From contig LR990730.1 in NCBI GenBank assembly GCA_905142475.1, forward strand, positions 2,790,001 to 2,854,000: 64,000 nucleotides of DNA, written 5' to 3'. The stretch's first letter is position 1. Each line of letters begins with the position of its first letter. The stretch is from Xanthomonas hydrangeae. GTDB lineage: Bacteria > Pseudomonadota > Gammaproteobacteria > Xanthomonadales > Xanthomonadaceae. Below the pieces are notes generated by a model, which searched no databases, was not told where the DNA came from, and saw nothing but the letters and a program-made list of their open reading frames with translations. Position numbers and translations under genes: made by a program. Positions 38,303-48,879 of this stretch are shown here, piece by piece.

Positions 38303-38947
38303 CTATCTGGACACCACAACGGTCCCGCTCGCTTCGACGATCCCCTGCACCACCCGGCGCGAGGACGAGTTCTCTACCGAGACGCGCTCGTTTTCGCCGG
38401 CGTCCGACAAGGCGCGACCGCTCATGCGCACTTCCAGACCGCCGTTGCGCGACACCAGCGGCACCGTATCGCCGCGCCGCACCAGCCGCTGCGTGACCAG
38501 ATCGTTCGACGACAGCAGCGACCCGGCCGGCAGAATGCGCCGGGCGGTCTTGCCCACCGCAGCCACCGGATCGGCCAGGACCGCACCGACAATGCGCGCG
38601 GCATCACGTTTCTCGATGCTGATATCGGCCAGAGAGAGGGTTTCTCCAGCGCTGATGCCCCGGCGCAACACCAGCACGTCCTGATTGCGGCGCACCTTCA
38701 GCGGCACGAACAGACGCCAGCCGGCCGGCTGCGGGCAGGCCACTTCGACCGTGTTGGTTCCGGTGGGCTGCGCCTGCAGCGCGATCGGGCAGGCCGGCAT
38801 GCGCAGGCCCGGATCGAGCGTGGCCTCGGCCTCGGCATCGGGGCCGACGGTAGCCAGGGCGGCAGCACGGATGGAATCCACAGACTGGTAGCTCTGAGCC
38901 CAGGCCGGAGCGGCAGCCAACAGAATGACAAGCAGTAGCAGGCGCAT
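38303..38947 (-). CDS. flgA: FlgA P-ring assembly chaperone
   Basis: A 214-residue periplasmic protein with a signal peptide (LLLLVILLAAAPAWAQ), and the SAF-like C-terminal domain (RRGDTVPLVSRNGGLEVRMSG). FlgA assists polymerisation of FlgI into the P ring. The ATG at 38947 begins the signal peptide; longer frames run into an intergenic repeat and are rejected. A sigma54 promoter precedes it. Confidence 0.93.
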   Translation of the reverse strand: MRLLLLVILLAAAPAWAQSYQSVDSIRAAALATVGPDAEAEATLDPGLRMPACPIALQAQPTGTNTVEVACPQPAGWRLFVPLKVRRNQDVLVLRRGISAGETLSLADISIEKRDAARIVGAVLADPVAAVGKTARRILPAGSLLSSNDLVTQRLVRRGDTVPLVSRNGGLEVRMSGRALSDAGENERVSVENSSSRRVVQGIVEASGTVVVSR

Positions 38948-38980
38948 GGGACCAGATCCGGAGGAAGACGGAACAGACAG

Positions 38981-38996
38981 TGCAAGAGGTGTGCCT
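38981..38996 (-). promoter_or_regulatory. Sigma54 promoter of flgA
   Basis: On the minus strand AGGCAC-N5-TTGCA, with GG and GC ten bases apart. The only departure from TGGCAC-N5-TTGCA is the first base. Confidence 0.8.
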
Positions 38997-39000
38997 GTTT

Positions 39001-39174
39001 TGAATCGGGAATGGGGAATCGGTCGGGGGCTGAGCCTTGGTCGGTCTTCGTTGCTGATGTGCGATTTGCTTAGTGAACACCGTAAGTACGTCAGAGCACG
39101 GCCCCTCGCCTCGGGCTTGCTGCGGAAAGCCCTCCGCTTTTGCGATTCCCTATTCCCGACTCCCGATTCCCGAC
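39001..39174. repeat. Inverted GGGAATCGGG-type intergenic repeat (copy 3)
   Basis: Left arm 39001-39029 and right arm 39141-39174 (GCGATTCCCTATTCCCGAC...) are inverted copies. It separates the divergent flgA and cheV promoters. Confidence 0.8.
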
Positions 39175-39236
39175 AGCGCCCCACGCCAACCTTAAAACCG
39201 CTCAAGTTTTCCGATGGCGCTGTCGATATCTGCCCC

Positions 39237-40181
39237 ATGACCCACGATCTGCTCAACCGCATCGACCAGCGCACCCGTCTGGCTGGCCACAATCGACTGG
39301 CCCTGCTGCTGTTCCGGCTGGGCGGGCGCCAGCTTTTTGGCGTCAACGTCTTCAAGGTGCAGGAAGTGCTGCGCCGCCCGGAGCTGTTCCAGGTGCCCGG
39401 CCTGCCGACCGAGTTCGCCGGCGTTGCCGATGTGCGCGGGCGCTCGGTGCCGGTGCTGGACCTAGGCCTGGCCATCGGCCACCCGGAGCGCGACACGCTT
39501 TCCGAAAACGGCCCCGGCTATCTGGTGGTGGCCGAATTCAACCGCTCGGTGCAGGGCTTTCTGGTCAGCGGCGTGGAGCGCATCGTCAATATTGCGGTGG
39601 AAGACATTCATCCGCCGCCGGAACTTGGCGCCGAAGCCACTTATTTGACGGCGGTGACGCGTTTCCAGGGTGAGTTGATCCAGGTGATCGACGTGGAAAG
39701 CGTGCTCGCCGACATCGCCAAGGTCAGCAAGGACGTGCAGCTGGATCCGTCGCTGCAGCTGGTCGCCTACGACCGCCAGTTCCAGGTACTGGTGGTGGAC
39801 GACTCGCGGGTGGCGCGTCAACAGATCCGCAGCGTGCTCGACCAACTCGGCGTCGCGGCGACCTTGCTGTCGGACGGCCGCCAGGCGCTGGACCATCTCT
39901 TGCAGGTGGCAGCGTCGGGCGAAAACCCGGCCGATCGCTATGCGATGGTGATCTCCGACATCGAAATGCCGGCGATGGATGGCTACACGCTGACGACAGA
40001 AATCCGGCGCACGCCGGGGCTGCAAGGCCTGTACGTGCTGTTGCACACATCCCTATCGGGCGTGTTCAACAACGCCATGGTCGAGCAGGTCGGCGCCAAT
40101 GCCTTCGTGGCCAAGTACAGCGCCCACGAATTGGCCGATTATGTGCTGGCGCGCCTGAAAGTGGTCGCCGAAGCGGCCTGA
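39237..40181 (+). CDS. cheV: CheV chemotaxis coupling protein (CheW-REC)
   Basis: A 314-residue protein with a CheW domain (LALLLFRLGGRQLFGVNVFKVQEV...) and a C-terminal receiver domain (FQVLVVDDSRVARQQI, phosphorylated Asp in VISDIEMPAMDG, Lys in FVAKYS). CheV links receptors to CheA and adapts by phosphorylation. The ATG at 39237 lies at the usual CheV start. A weak FliA-like match (TTAAA ... CCGATGG, 39193-39217) precedes it, not good enough for a separate call. Confidence 0.95.
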   Translation: MTHDLLNRIDQRTRLAGHNRLALLLFRLGGRQLFGVNVFKVQEVLRRPELFQVPGLPTEFAGVADVRGRSVPVLDLGLAIGHPERDTLSENGPGYLVVAEFNRSVQGFLVSGVERIVNIAVEDIHPPPELGAEATYLTAVTRFQGELIQVIDVESVLADIAKVSKDVQLDPSLQLVAYDRQFQVLVVDDSRVARQQIRSVLDQLGVAATLLSDGRQALDHLLQVAASGENPADRYAMVISDIEMPAMDGYTLTTEIRRTPGLQGLYVLLHTSLSGVFNNAMVEQVGANAFVAKYSAHELADYVLARLKVVAEAA

Positions 40182-40513
40182 TCAGGCCAATCGGCTGCTG
40201 GATCCGAGCCGATCGCAGCAACAAGGCGTCGCGCCGGCTGCAAAGGACTCCGCGTCATATAAATTGGTCAGTGCGTCGACGCGCTTTTGAAGTGACACCT
40301 GCCGACGCCAGACCGCCTCAGGTGGTGCCGAACCATCGGCTTGGCGCGCTTGATTGAATCAACGTCGTGACGGACACAGGTCCATCGCGTTTCGCGGACG
40401 GCCAAAGCGCCGTTCGTCGCCAGCGCCGATCATTCTCCGCGTTTCGCGGCCCGCACCACCTCGATTGGCACAAACTTTGCTTTCTCCCTGGTAACACTTC
40501 GCGGGAGAGCACC
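40182..40513. other. Intergenic region before flgB
   Basis: Of 332 bases, the sigma54 promoter at 40466 is the only recognisable element. A short palindrome GGCCTGATCAGGCC (40175-40188) overlaps the cheV stop codon. I see no gene here. Confidence 0.6.
40466..40481 (+). promoter_or_regulatory. Sigma54 promoter of the flgBCDEF operon
   Basis: TGGCAC-AAACT-TTGCT is a full -24/-12 match with correct ten-base GG-GC spacing, 33 bases before flgB. FleQ/RpoN2 control is expected. Confidence 0.92.
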
Positions 40514-40915
40514 GTGTCCAATTCCATCTCGTCCTTCCTGGGCATCCACGGCGATGCTCTGCCGCTGCGCGAGCAGCGCATGAAGCTCATTGCCAGCAAT
40601 CTGAGCAATGTGGACACCCCTGGCTACAAGGCCAAGGACATGGACTTCGAGGCCGCGCTGAAATCCGCCGAAGGCGTGCGCGACGGCAGTCTGCTGCAGA
40701 CCACCGACGCCAAGCACTATGAGATCGGCAGCAGCGGCGGGCTCAACCCGTTCCAGATCACCCGCGAATCCGACCAGCCCAGCCTGGACGGCAACACCGT
40801 CGATGCCGACGCCGAACGCGCTGCCTACGGCCGCGCCGCGCTGGAATACCGCGCCTCGCTGAGCTTCCTCGAATCCAAGGTGCGCTCGATGCTCACCGCG
40901 ATCACGGGCCAATAA
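40514..40915 (+). CDS. flgB: FlgB flagellar proximal rod protein
   Basis: A 133-residue rod subunit with the N-terminal SNLSNVDTPGYKAKDMDFEAAL and C-terminal TAITGQ. The GTG at 40514 preceded by GGGAGA is the start; longer frames read through the promoter. It is the first gene of the flg operon. Confidence 0.95.
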   Translation: MSNSISSFLGIHGDALPLREQRMKLIASNLSNVDTPGYKAKDMDFEAALKSAEGVRDGSLLQTTDAKHYEIGSSGGLNPFQITRESDQPSLDGNTVDADAERAAYGRAALEYRASLSFLESKVRSMLTAITGQ

Positions 40916-40918
40916 GTC

Positions 40919-41326
40919 ATGAGCAATCTTCCCATCTTCGATGTGGCCGGCTCTGCGCTGCATGCGCAGTCGGTCCGCCTGAGCACGATCGCCTCCAACC
41001 TGGCCAATGCGGACTCTGTCGCCGGCTCGGCCGAGGCGACCTACAAGCCGATCGAGCCGATCTTCCAGGCCCAGCAGAACCGCCAGGATCCCAGCCTGAC
41101 CTCGGTGAACGTCAAGGAGATCACCACCACCAACGCACCGCCGATCCGGCGCTACGAGCCCGGCCATCCGCTGGCCGATGCCGACGGCTATGTGTTCTCG
41201 CCCGACGTGGATCCGGTGGCGCAGATGGTCAACATGATCTCGGCCTCGCGCAACTACCAGGCCGGCGTGGAAATGCTCAATACCGCCAAGGAACTGGCGC
41301 TCGCGACTCTCACGATGGGTCGCTGA
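40919..41326 (+). CDS. flgC: FlgC flagellar proximal rod protein
   Basis: A 135-residue rod protein: IFDVAGSALHAQSVRLSTIASNLANADS at the N-terminus and NMISASRNYQAGVEMLNTAKELALATLTMGR at the C-terminus. It forms the rod with FlgB, FlgF and FlgG. Only 3 bases separate it from flgB. Its stop codon lies in a short tandem repeat. Confidence 0.96.
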   Translation: MSNLPIFDVAGSALHAQSVRLSTIASNLANADSVAGSAEATYKPIEPIFQAQQNRQDPSLTSVNVKEITTTNAPPIRRYEPGHPLADADGYVFSPDVDPVAQMVNMISASRNYQAGVEMLNTAKELALATLTMGR

Positions 41327-41364
41327 CCCTTCCTAGCTGACCCTTCCTAGCTGACCTTTACTAA
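41323..41364. repeat. 14-bp tandem repeat at the end of flgC
   Basis: CTGACCCTTCCTAG occurs twice perfectly, then a degenerate third unit (CTGACCTTTACTAA). Each unit contains an in-frame or near-frame stop, and the flgC stop TGA is in the first. Confidence 0.85.
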
Positions 41365-41377
41365 CGGACCTTTCCAG

Positions 41378-42043
41378 ATGAGCACGATCGGCAGTGACCT
41401 CTATAAAACGCTCGGCCTGAGCACCAGCAGCACCGTCGCCAAGAAGGAAGAAGCGCTCGGCCAGGCCGACTTCCTCAAGTTGATGACCGAGCAGCTGCAG
41501 CACCAGGACCCGCTCAAACCGATGGAAAACAGCGCGTTTCTGGGCCAGTTGGCGCAGTTCTCCACCGTGCAGGGCATTGGCGATCTCAATACCAAGGTCA
41601 GCAATTTTTCTGCATCGCAAAGCAGCGATCAGGTGCTCAAGGGCGCGGCGCTGGTTGGCCACAACGTGCTGGTGCCGTCGGCGCAGGTGTCCATCGACGC
41701 CACCAACTCGGCCAAGGGCGTGGTCGCCGCCACTTCGGCCGGCACCGTCAATTTCGAAATCACCGATGCCAACGGCGCGTTCGTCAAACAGCTCAGCGTG
41801 CCGGCCAGCGCCGCTGGCGAGGTGTCGTTCGCCTGGGACGGCACCGATGCCAACGGCAACCGCATGGCCGCCGGCAAGTACGGCGTCACCGCCACCCAGA
41901 CCGACACCGCCGGCGCCAAAAGCAAGTTGCCCACCTACGTGGACGCACCGGTGGACAGCGTCACGATCGGCTCCGACGGCCTGTATCTCAACCTGACCGG
42001 GCTAGGCACTTCCCCGCTCGCCAACGTGCTCCGCGTCAGCTGA
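41378..42043 (+). CDS. flgD: FlgD hook-capping protein
   Basis: A 221-residue scaffold that guides hook assembly. The conserved N-terminus (QADFLKLMTEQLQHQDPLKPMENSAFLGQLAQFSTVQGI) is followed by an Ig-like/FLG C-terminal domain (VSFAWDGTDANGNRMAAGKYGV). It follows flgC after a 51-base gap containing the tandem repeat. Confidence 0.95.
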   Translation: MSTIGSDLYKTLGLSTSSTVAKKEEALGQADFLKLMTEQLQHQDPLKPMENSAFLGQLAQFSTVQGIGDLNTKVSNFSASQSSDQVLKGAALVGHNVLVPSAQVSIDATNSAKGVVAATSAGTVNFEITDANGAFVKQLSVPASAAGEVSFAWDGTDANGNRMAAGKYGVTATQTDTAGAKSKLPTYVDAPVDSVTIGSDGLYLNLTGLGTSPLANVLRVS

Positions 42044-42074
42044 GCCGGCAACCGACACTCAAAGGACCTCATCC

Positions 42075-43298
42075 ATGGCTTTCAATACCTCGTTGTCCGG
42101 CATCAACGCAGCCAATGCCGATCTGAACGTGACTTCCAACAACATCGCCAACGTCAACACGACCGGTTTCAAGGAATCGCGCGCCGAGTTTGCCGACATG
42201 TTCCAGAGCACCAGCTATGGTCTGTCGCGCAATGCGGTGGGTTCGGGCGTGCGCGTGAGCAATGTGGCGCAGCAGTTCTCGCAGGGCAATATCGACCCGA
42301 CCGGGCGCAGCCTGGACCTGGCGGTCTCCGGCGAAGGCTTCTTCACCGTGTCCTCCAACGGCGCCAAGATGTACACCCGCGCCGGCAACTTCCAGACCGA
42401 TGCCAACGGGTATGTGGTCAACCCGCAGGGTGCGCGTTTGCAGGTCTTCGCGCCCAACCCCAGCGGCAACGGGTTCGATGTGGGCCGCCTGTCTGACCTG
42501 CAGTTGCTGACCACCGACAGCCCGCCCAAGTCGACCTCCACGGTCAACCTGGCCTTCACCCTGCCCGGCAACGCCACCGCACCGACGGTCACCCCGTTCA
42601 ACCCGGCCGACGACAAGACCTACAGCCACTCCACCGGCGGCATCAACGTCTACGACTCATTGGGCGTCAGCCATGTGCAGACCTCCTACTTCGTCAAGAC
42701 GGCCAACCCGAACGAATGGCAGGTGCACAACTACGTGGACGGCGCCGCGGTCGGTGCGCCGACCACGCTGCAGTTCTCCGATACCGGCGCGCTGACCACC
42801 CCTGCCAACGGCATCATCGCGATGGACCCGTTCACCCCCAGCACCGGTGCCGGCGTGCTGAACATGCAGCTCAATGTCAGCGGTTCGACCCAGTACGGCG
42901 AAGCCTTCGCGTTGCGCGACACCCGCCAGGACGGCTACGCCAGCGGCAAGCTCAACGAAATCAGTATCGACACCAGCGGCGTGGTGTTCGCGCGTTATTC
43001 CAACGGTGCCGACAAGCCGCTGGGCCAGGTCTCCCTGGCCAGCTTCGTCAACCCGCAGGGCCTGCAGTCGCAGGGCAACAACATGTGGGCCGAGAGCTAC
43101 ACCTCCGGCGCCGCCCGCGTCGGCGCCCCGGACACCTCGGACCTGGGCCAGATCGAATCCGGCTCGCTGGAAGCCTCCACGGTGGACCTGACCGAGCAGC
43201 TGGTGAACATGATCGTGGCCCAGCGCAACTTCCAGGCCAACTCGCAGATGATCTCGACCCAGGATCAGGTCACCCAGACGATCATCAATATCCGTTAA
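42075..43298 (+). CDS. flgE: FlgE flagellar hook protein
   Basis: A 407-residue hook subunit with the axial N-terminus (LSGINAANADLNVTSNNIANVNTTGFKESRAEFADMF) and C-terminus (LVNMIVAQRNFQANSQMISTQDQVTQTIINIR). The length is usual for the family. It is followed by an inverted repeat and flgF. Confidence 0.96.
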   Translation: MAFNTSLSGINAANADLNVTSNNIANVNTTGFKESRAEFADMFQSTSYGLSRNAVGSGVRVSNVAQQFSQGNIDPTGRSLDLAVSGEGFFTVSSNGAKMYTRAGNFQTDANGYVVNPQGARLQVFAPNPSGNGFDVGRLSDLQLLTTDSPPKSTSTVNLAFTLPGNATAPTVTPFNPADDKTYSHSTGGINVYDSLGVSHVQTSYFVKTANPNEWQVHNYVDGAAVGAPTTLQFSDTGALTTPANGIIAMDPFTPSTGAGVLNMQLNVSGSTQYGEAFALRDTRQDGYASGKLNEISIDTSGVVFARYSNGADKPLGQVSLASFVNPQGLQSQGNNMWAESYTSGAARVGAPDTSDLGQIESGSLEASTVDLTEQLVNMIVAQRNFQANSQMISTQDQVTQTIINIR

Positions 43299-43302
43299 CG
43301 GC

Positions 43303-43430
43303 TGGGAATGGGGAATCGGGATTAGGGAATCGTAAGAGCCGGCGTCGCGCCGGCCTTGCCCCCTACTCCCCAGTCCCCGCAATCCCGCTTTTGCGATTCC
43401 CGATTCCCGATTCTCCATTCCCGATTCCCG
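43303..43430. repeat. Inverted GGGAATCGGG-type intergenic repeat (copy 4)
   Basis: A left arm (43303-43332, GGGAATGGGGAATCGGGATTAGGGAATCG) and a right part (43365-43430) with several CGATTCCCGATTCCCGA units. It sits inside the flg operon between flgE and flgF. Confidence 0.85.
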
Positions 43431-43437
43431 GTGCCTC

Positions 43438-44193
43438 ATGGACAAAGCTCTCTACGTTGCGATGACCGGCGCCCGCGCCTCCCTGCAGGCGCAGGGCACC
43501 GTGTCGCACAATCTCGCCAACGTCGATACGGTGGGGTTCAAGGCCGCGTTGGCCAACACCGAGGCGTTCAAGATCCAGGGCAAGGGCTATCCGTCGCGGA
43601 TCGATGCGCTGCACGTGGATCAAGGCTTTGATCGCAGCCAGGGCCACCAACAGGTCACCGGCAACCCGCTGGACGTGTCGCTGCAGCAGGACCGCTGGCT
43701 GTCGGTACAGTCGCCCGACGGCAGCGAGGCCTACACCCGAAACGGCGAGTTGGCGCTTACCGCCAATGGTCAGCTGGTCACCGCCAATGGGCATGCGGTG
43801 CTGGATGAGGGCGGTGCCCCGATGACGATTCCGCCGCACCAGGCGATGGAGATCGGCAGCGACGGCAGCATCTCGATCATTCCGCAGGGCGAAGGCCCGC
43901 AGACCATGGCCATCGTCGGCAAGATGAAGGTCGTCGATGCCCCCGCCGACCGTTTGACGCGGCGCCCGGACGGGCTGATGCGCAACACCAGCACCGACCC
44001 GGCGCAGGCGTTCCAGATTGCCACCGGCAAGACCATCAACAGCGGCATGCTGGAAGGCAGCAACGTGGACGCCGCCGGCGCGCTGGTGGAAATGATCCAG
44101 CTGCAACGTCAGTTCGAAATGCAGGTCAAGATCATCAAGAACGGCGACGACAACGCACAATCGGCCAATTCGATGATGCGTCTGAACGGCTAA
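43438..44193 (+). CDS. flgF: FlgF flagellar proximal rod protein
   Basis: A 251-residue rod protein: MDKALYVAMTGARASLQAQGTVSHNLANVDTVGFKA at the start, and SNVDAAGALVEMIQLQRQFEMQVKI near the end. No promoter is seen after flgE, so it depends on the upstream operon unless the repeat stops transcription. Confidence 0.94.
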   Translation: MDKALYVAMTGARASLQAQGTVSHNLANVDTVGFKAALANTEAFKIQGKGYPSRIDALHVDQGFDRSQGHQQVTGNPLDVSLQQDRWLSVQSPDGSEAYTRNGELALTANGQLVTANGHAVLDEGGAPMTIPPHQAMEIGSDGSISIIPQGEGPQTMAIVGKMKVVDAPADRLTRRPDGLMRNTSTDPAQAFQIATGKTINSGMLEGSNVDAAGALVEMIQLQRQFEMQVKIIKNGDDNAQSANSMMRLNG

Positions 44194-44391
44194 ACGTGAT
44201 CGCCGAGGCGACTGCGCAATTACTAGTCGGCCCGCTGGGTTTTGCCAGCCAATTCGAGAGCTGGCGCAAGGCGGCGTGGCAGGCTTGCGCAATCGGCATG
44301 TCGTTTGGCCACTATGGCCTCGCACATGCAGGTCTACTGCAGAGCGAATGATCTGGGCCCTCGCTGCGGCTGATCTGCAGCTTGGCTGCGG

Positions 44392-44596
44392 GCCCCCTGC
44401 GCACCCACCTTGGCTGCAGGGCCCTTTTGCCCGTCCACCATCGCGGGACATGCCGCAAAGCAGAGCGGCTGATCTGTGGCTTGGCTGTGGGGCCCTTGCC
44501 CACCCACCATCGCGGGACACGCCGCAAAGCAGAGCGGCTGATCTGTGGCTTGGCTGTGGGGCCCTTGCCCGCCCACCATCGCGGGACACGCCGCAA
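44392..44596. repeat. Tandem repeat of about 69 bp
   Basis: Two near-identical units start at 44461 and 44530 (CAGAGCGGCTGATCTGTGGC...), and a degenerate partial unit precedes them. Unit ends contain CCACCATCGCGGGACA. A similar unit lies at 28691-28755. Confidence 0.85.
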
Positions 44597-44664
44597 GTAC
44601 GTCCATGTAGGCTCTTACGCGGCATCCATGCCGCGTAAGGTCCCGCGACGGTGGGCAGGCAAGG
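44563..44664. repeat. Composite palindromic element (copy 2)
   Basis: Outer arms 44563-44587 and 44640-44664 are complementary; inside is the perfect CTTACGCGGCAT/ATGCCGCGTAAG palindrome (44614-44639). It is nearly identical to 28725-28826. Confidence 0.9.
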
Positions 44665-44812
44665 ACCAGTCGAGATGGTCGATGTGCATGGCTTTCAACA
44701 AAGCGACCAGCAATCTTTCTGGTGCGGTGTCCTCACCGCTTGCGGGACCGTGTGGCGGCATGGATGCCGCCACCGAGCCTACATGGATGTACTTGCGGCG
44801 TGTCCCGCGAGC
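44578..44812. repeat. Extended inverted repeat
   Basis: 44578-44613 (TCGCGGGACACGCCGCAAGT...) and 44777-44812 are reverse complements with few mismatches. The two arms enclose the composite palindrome, giving a potential long cruciform. Confidence 0.8.
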
Positions 44813-44840
44813 GGTGAGGGCACCGCGCCCTCGACTGACT
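44720..44840. repeat. Dispersed GC-rich repeat, like 14981-15100
   Basis: Runs from GGTGCGGTGTCCTCACC through GCCTACATGGATGTACTTGC to CGCGCCCTCGACTGA. It overlaps the right arm of the extended inverted repeat. Confidence 0.8.
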
Positions 44841-44962
44841 AGCCTTTGAGGGCAACGCGCGCCGCCTAGCCGCGGCCTACCCGCCGCCAGCCCTGCCCCG
44901 CGCAGGCCGCCGCGCCCGCTTCGCTGATCCAGCGCACAGCCGGCAAAAATCCGGCGCGGGTT

Positions 44963-44978
44963 TGGCACGCCACGTGCA
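44963..44978 (+). promoter_or_regulatory. Sigma54 promoter of the flgG-flgL operon
   Basis: TGGCAC-GCCAC-GTGCA has the correct ten-base GG-GC spacing; the -12 box begins with G instead of T. It is 53 bases before flgG. Confidence 0.75.
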
Positions 44979-45030
44979 TCTACCCAGCCGTGCCCGGAAC
45001 ACATCCCCGGGTCTAACGAGGAATCAGGTC

Positions 45031-45816
45031 ATGAATCAGGCTTTGTGGGTCGCCAAAACCGGACTGGATGCGCAGCAGACGCGCATGTCGGTCATTTCCA
45101 ACAACCTGGCCAATACCAACACCACCGGCTTCAAGCGCGATCGTGCCGCGTTCGAAGACCTGTTGTATCAACAGGTGCGTGCGCCGGGCGGTTCCACCTC
45201 CGCGCAGACGCAGTTGCCGACCGGCCTGCAGCTGGGTACCGGTGTGCGCGTGGTCTCCACCTTCAAGGGTTTCGACCAGGGCAGCCAGCAGCAGACCGGC
45301 CGCGCGCTCGACGTGATGGTCAACGGCCGCGGCTTCTTCGAAGTGCAGATGCCCGACGGCACCTCCGCCTACACCCGCGACGGCACCTTCCAGATCAATG
45401 CGCAGGGCGAAGTGGTCACCAACAGCGGCTACCCGCTGCAGCCCGGGATCCAGGTGCCCGAAGGCGCGCAGTCGCTGACCATCGGCAACGACGGCACCAT
45501 CAGCGTGACCCTGGCCGGCCAGGCCGCCGCGCAGGAAATCGGCGCGTTGACGCTGACCGACTTCATCAATCCCTCGGGCCTGCAATCCAAGGGCGAGAAC
45601 CTGTTCGTCGAAACCACCGCCTCCGGCCCCGCGCAGAACGGCACCCCCGGCCTCAATGGCCTGGGCACCACCGTGCAGGGCGCACTGGAAGGCAGCAACG
45701 TCAATACGGTGGAAGAGCTGGTGAGCATGATCGAGACGCAGCGCGCCTACGAAATGAATGCCAAGGCGATCTCCACCACCGACTCGATGCTCGGTTACTT
45801 GAACAACAACGTCTGA
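45031..45816 (+). CDS. flgG: FlgG flagellar distal rod protein
   Basis: A 261-residue rod protein: MNQALWVAKTGLDAQQTRMSVISNNLANTNTTGFKRDRAAFEDLLYQ and a C-terminus with NVNTVEELVSMIETQRAYEMNAKAI. An AACGAGG-type ribosome-binding site precedes ATG 45031. First gene of the second flg operon. Confidence 0.96.
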   Translation: MNQALWVAKTGLDAQQTRMSVISNNLANTNTTGFKRDRAAFEDLLYQQVRAPGGSTSAQTQLPTGLQLGTGVRVVSTFKGFDQGSQQQTGRALDVMVNGRGFFEVQMPDGTSAYTRDGTFQINAQGEVVTNSGYPLQPGIQVPEGAQSLTIGNDGTISVTLAGQAAAQEIGALTLTDFINPSGLQSKGENLFVETTASGPAQNGTPGLNGLGTTVQGALEGSNVNTVEELVSMIETQRAYEMNAKAISTTDSMLGYLNNNV

Positions 45817-45854
45817 TCGGCTCGCCGGTCGCTGCCCTCTCAGGAACTCACGCC

Positions 45855-47676
<1,822 letters not shown>

Positions 47677-47677
47677 C

Positions 47678-48868
47678 ATGCGTATCGCAGCCTCGCCCAT
47701 TGATCTCAACCCGAGCACCAAGGCCGATCCGGCAAAGATCGACAAGGTCTCACGTCAGCTCGAAGGACAGTTCGCGCAGATGCTGGTCAAGAGCATGCGC
47801 GATGCGAGCTCCGGCGACCCGATGTTTCCGGGTGAAAACCAGATGTTCCGCGAAATGTACGACCAGCAGATGGCCAAGGCGCTGACCGAAGGCAAGGGGT
47901 TGGGTCTGTCGGCGATGATCTCCAAGCAGTTGAGTGGCGACACCGGCGGCCCGGCGTTGAACACCTCGCTGAGCACCGCCGATGCGGCCAAGGCCTACGC
48001 CCTGGTGGCCGGAAAGCGCGATGCCTCGTTGCCGCTGCCGGCACGCGATGGCGCGGCCGGCAGCGTCGGTGCAAGCCTGGGCGCAGCTGTCGGCACCGCT
48101 GCAGGCATCGGCGCAGGCGGCCTGACCGGCATCGGCATGAGCCAGGTGCTGGATCTGATCGCCGGGCGTACCGGCGGTGGCGAGTCCGGCGGCGACGATG
48201 CGGCCGCACTGAGCTGGCCGTCGGCCAACGATCGCTGGAGCGATGTGGCTGTCAGCGATGCCGCCGATGCCAGTGCCGCGGTCAATGCGAGCGCGGCCAG
48301 CAGCGCCGCCGCCAGCCTGGGCGAGCGCACCCCGGAAGGCTTCGTCGCCAAGATCTGGACGCATGCGCAGAAAGCCGCGCGCGAACTTGGCGTGGATCCG
48401 CGTGCGCTGGTCGCACAGGCCGCGCTGGAAACCGGCTGGGGCCGTCGCGGTATCGGCAATGGCGGCGATTCCAACAACCTGTTCGGCATCAAGGCCACCG
48501 GCTGGAGCGGCGACAAGGTCACCACCGGCACCCACGAATACGTCAATGGCGTCAAAACCACCGAAACCGCCGATTTCCGTGCTTACGGCTCGGCCGAAGA
48601 GAGCTTTGCCGACTACGTGCGGCTACTGAAGAACAACAGTCGTTACCAGCCCGCACTGCAGGCCGGCACCGATATCAAGGGTTTTGCACGCGGCTTGCAA
48701 CAGGCTGGGTACGCCACCGATCCGGGCTATGCGGCCAAGATCGCGGCGATCGCCAACGGTCCGACCATCGACCGCGCGGTGGCCGCCATCGGCAACGCGG
48801 CCGCCGACCTGTCCAACCGCTATGCCAGCACTGCCGAGCCCGCCGGGTTCGGCACCATCCGTCGTTGA
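47678..48868 (+). CDS. flgJ: FlgJ rod-capping protein with peptidoglycan hydrolase domain
   Basis: A 396-residue, two-domain protein. The N-terminal rod-binding domain (QLEGQFAQMLVKSMRDAS, YDQQMAKAL) is followed by an Ala/Gly-rich linker and a glucosaminidase/muramidase domain (LVAQAALETGWGRRGIG with the catalytic Glu; SAEESFADYVRLLKNNSRYQ). It opens the cell wall for the rod. The linker is long compared with E. coli FlgJ (313 residues). Confidence 0.95.
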   Translation: MRIAASPIDLNPSTKADPAKIDKVSRQLEGQFAQMLVKSMRDASSGDPMFPGENQMFREMYDQQMAKALTEGKGLGLSAMISKQLSGDTGGPALNTSLSTADAAKAYALVAGKRDASLPLPARDGAAGSVGASLGAAVGTAAGIGAGGLTGIGMSQVLDLIAGRTGGGESGGDDAAALSWPSANDRWSDVAVSDAADASAAVNASAASSAAASLGERTPEGFVAKIWTHAQKAARELGVDPRALVAQAALETGWGRRGIGNGGDSNNLFGIKATGWSGDKVTTGTHEYVNGVKTTETADFRAYGSAEESFADYVRLLKNNSRYQPALQAGTDIKGFARGLQQAGYATDPGYAAKIAAIANGPTIDRAVAAIGNAAADLSNRYASTAEPAGFGTIRR

Positions 48869-48879
48869 GGTAAACGCCC

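Larger units (their letters stand above)
44194..45030. other. 836-base gap between flgF and flgG
   Basis: An unusually long break in the flg cluster. It holds a 69-bp tandem repeat, the composite palindrome (copy 2), an extended inverted repeat and a sigma54 promoter (44963). I see no gene. Confidence 0.7.

Noticed and set aside
39193..39217. FliA promoter for cheV
   Set aside because: The boxes TTAAA and CCGATGG have the wrong spacing and an imperfect -10, so it is mentioned only under cheV.
44392..44596. Possible CRISPR-like array
   Set aside because: Units are contiguous 69-bp tandem copies with no unique spacers and no cas genes nearby.
43363..44625. A 420-residue minus frame with repeated peptide units
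   Set aside because: The repeated peptides come from the 69-bp DNA repeats and the frame continues into the antisense of flgF; it is not a repeat protein.
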